A DNA stretch of 7,980 nt from contig JAGLQR010000067.1 of the NCBI GenBank assembly GCA_023136725.1, forward strand, positions 1-7,980, given 5' to 3'. This document shows positions 7,102 through 7,980 of the stretch, piece by piece. The number at the start of each line of letters is the position of its first letter. The stretch's first letter is position 1. This DNA is from Candidatus Aminicenantota bacterium. Its GTDB lineage: Bacteria > Acidobacteriota > Aminicenantia > UBA2199. Under the pieces are notes generated by a model. That model saw nothing but the letters and a program-made list of their open reading frames with translations, was not told where the DNA came from and did not search any database. The translations under genes and the position numbers were made by a program.

Positions 7102-7620
7102 ATGAATATTTTAAATGAAAATAAGGAAAAAAATTATTGTTTTCAACTTTCAGAATATCTGCAGATAGCTTGCAACGGAATGCATTCAGTAAAACTAAAC
7201 ATTACAGAGGATGATCTATTAATAGGGAATATTACTATCAACAATGGAAGTCTTCTTAATGCTATAGATAATAAAGGTGAAGGAATAGATGCTTTTAAAA
7301 GATTGATCCTTAAAAAAAATACTAAAGTAGAAATGAAACAATTGGCACAAGATGAAAAGAAGAAGACTATTGGAGTTAAATGTGAAGAACTGATATTCAA
7401 GATATTCACCACAAAGGATAGAGAAAATTCCATCCTGGATCTTTCAAAAAAAGCAAAGAGCAAATTATCTCCTTTCGATATAAAAATGAACAAAGGGATT
7501 AACCTTCTGCTGGAAAAGAACTATAAAAAGGCATTACCGGTATTCAAAGAGATCGGTAAAGAATTTCCGGGAGATAAACAGGTTCAATCTATACTTAAAA
7601 GGTTGAGTGAACTACTCTGA
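7102..7620 (+). CDS. DUF4388 (PATAN-like) protein with C-terminal TPR-like repeat
   Basis: The 172 residues form two parts. Residues about 11-105 match the DUF4388/PATAN pattern: SEYLQIACNGMHSVKLNI (17-34), GNITINNGSLLNAIDNKGEG (42-61) and DAFKRLILKKNTKVEMKQL (63-81), corresponding to a helix, a 'G.I.f..G.l..A....' beta-turn and a 'G..Af..ll' helix. Residues 126-172 (IKMNKGINLLLEKNYKKALP, then VFKEIGKEFPGDKQVQSILKR) form one TPR-like helical pair with the typical G, Y, A and P spacing. DUF4388 domains occur in bacterial signalling proteins, often with receiver or Roadblock partners, and are thought to be protein-interaction modules. Pairing with the Roadblock gene suggests a joint role in a GTPase or polarity pathway, an inference only. 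It has no signal peptide or membrane helix. Confidence 0.8.
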   Translation: MNILNENKEKNYCFQLSEYLQIACNGMHSVKLNITEDDLLIGNITINNGSLLNAIDNKGEGIDAFKRLILKKNTKVEMKQLAQDEKKKTIGVKCEELIFKIFTTKDRENSILDLSKKAKSKLSPFDIKMNKGINLLLEKNYKKALPVFKEIGKEFPGDKQVQSILKRLSELL

Positions 7621-7630
7621 AGGACCTTTT
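7597..7630. terminator. Possible bidirectional terminator between convergent genes
   Basis: AAAAGGT (7597-7603) is perfectly complementary to ACCTTTT (7624-7630), and an inner stem GAGT/ACTC (7605-7608 with 7614-7617) can close a five-base loop. Each strand ends the outer stem in CCTTTTA, giving a short U-run in both directions. The hairpin straddles the stop codon of the DUF4388 gene and the 12-nt gap before the convergent gene's end. The stem is AT-rich and bulged, so its strength is uncertain. Confidence 0.4.
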
Positions 7631-7632
7631 AG

Positions 7633-7980
7633 TTATATCAGTTTTGTTCCGGAAGTAACCTCGGAAATATTATAAGATTCTGATCTCAATCCATCGAGAT
7701 AGTTATGAATATCCATGATCTGCAGAATTGGCACATCATTGATCATCTTTTTCTCCAAACGGGTAAAAAGCATTTTCTTTGATTCTTTTATCTGCTTTTT
7801 TATCCTTCTATTGATCACCTGCGACCTGTTCAGCAAATTCTCTCCACTTCCGAATTTTGCAAATGATGAGAATGATTCTTTGAAGAATTCAACATTAGCA
7901 TTTAAAATGTCAAGAATGGAGAGTTTCATATCTTCAGTGAACACCAGTTTATTTCTGTTCATTTTATCTGAGATCAATGC
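7633..7980 (-). CDS. C-terminal part of a helical protein, probably PhoU-like domain
   Basis: The last 115 codons of a gene entering from the right edge are seen; the frame is open to the edge, so the start is outside. The sequence is all helical: NRNKLVFTEDMKLSILDIL, then NANVEFFKESFSSFAKFG, then INRRIKKQIKESKKMLFTRL, then ILQIMDIHNYLDGLRSES and YNISEVTSG. The long amphipathic helices, and the final segment with 'D...YL..LRSESYNI.E', recall the last helix of PhoU-type domains ('dl...Lr.i..h..nIaE'), including those at the C-terminus of Na+/phosphate cotransporters of the NptA/YjbB type. No transmembrane part is inside the window, so transporter identity is only a guess. It is convergent with the DUF4388 gene, 12 nt apart. 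Confidence 0.5.
   Translation of the reverse strand, partial: ALISDKMNRNKLVFTEDMKLSILDILNANVEFFKESFSSFAKFGSGENLLNRSQVINRRIKKQIKESKKMLFTRLEKKMINDVPILQIMDIHNYLDGLRSESYNISEVTSGTKLI

Noticed and set aside
7143..7493. A 116-codon minus-strand ORF opposite the DUF4388 gene
   Set aside because: It is a shadow of a gene with clear domain motifs and a ribosome site on the plus strand.

Overview
This window is AT-rich bacterial DNA with five closely spaced genes or gene parts on the minus strand, a divergent two-gene unit on the plus strand, and the end of a convergent minus-strand gene at the right edge. The mix of a 14-blade 'two-component regulator propeller' hybrid kinase, a VWFA-related secreted protein of the type common in Acidobacteriota and Candidatus Aminicenantes, and a Roadblock/LC7 plus DUF4388 (PATAN-like) pair suggests an uncultured Gram-negative lineage near those groups. 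This placement is inference from gene content only, and no marker gene is present. Translation initiation looks mixed: some genes have clear AGGAG-like sites, including one with a TTG start, while others have none.

Minus-strand cluster, in transcription order: (1) a secreted 508-residue protein (6545-5019) with a degenerate VWFA-like fold and no recognisable MIDAS motif; (2) a PduO-type cob(I)alamin adenosyltransferase (5005-4475), 13 nt downstream; (3) a very large hybrid sensor histidine kinase (4478-345), whose start overlaps the adenosyltransferase stop in an ATGA; (4) the N-terminal part of a dicarboxylate/amino-acid:cation symporter (263 to beyond the left edge). The tight spacing of the first three suggests one operon.

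The hybrid kinase is the main point of interest. As written it is broken into a propeller/Y_Y_Y/transmembrane half (4478-1875) and a HisKA/HATPase/receiver half (1586-345). The roughly 290 bases between them are not intergenic. Read with three frame changes, each skipping one base, they encode a continuous coiled-coil linker and PAS domain that joins the two halves, and both halves lie in the same frame. The locus is therefore a single ancestral gene of about 1376 codons with three clustered single-base insertions, either real decay or homopolymer sequencing errors.

Plus-strand unit: a Roadblock/LC7 protein (6700-7086) is followed 15 nt later by a DUF4388 protein with a C-terminal TPR-like repeat (7102-7620). 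No Ras-like GTPase is visible next to them. This unit converges on a gene entering from the right edge (7980-7633), whose C-terminus resembles a PhoU-like helical domain; a shared hairpin between the two could terminate transcription in both directions. I see no tRNA, rRNA, CRISPR array, insertion sequence or phage gene.
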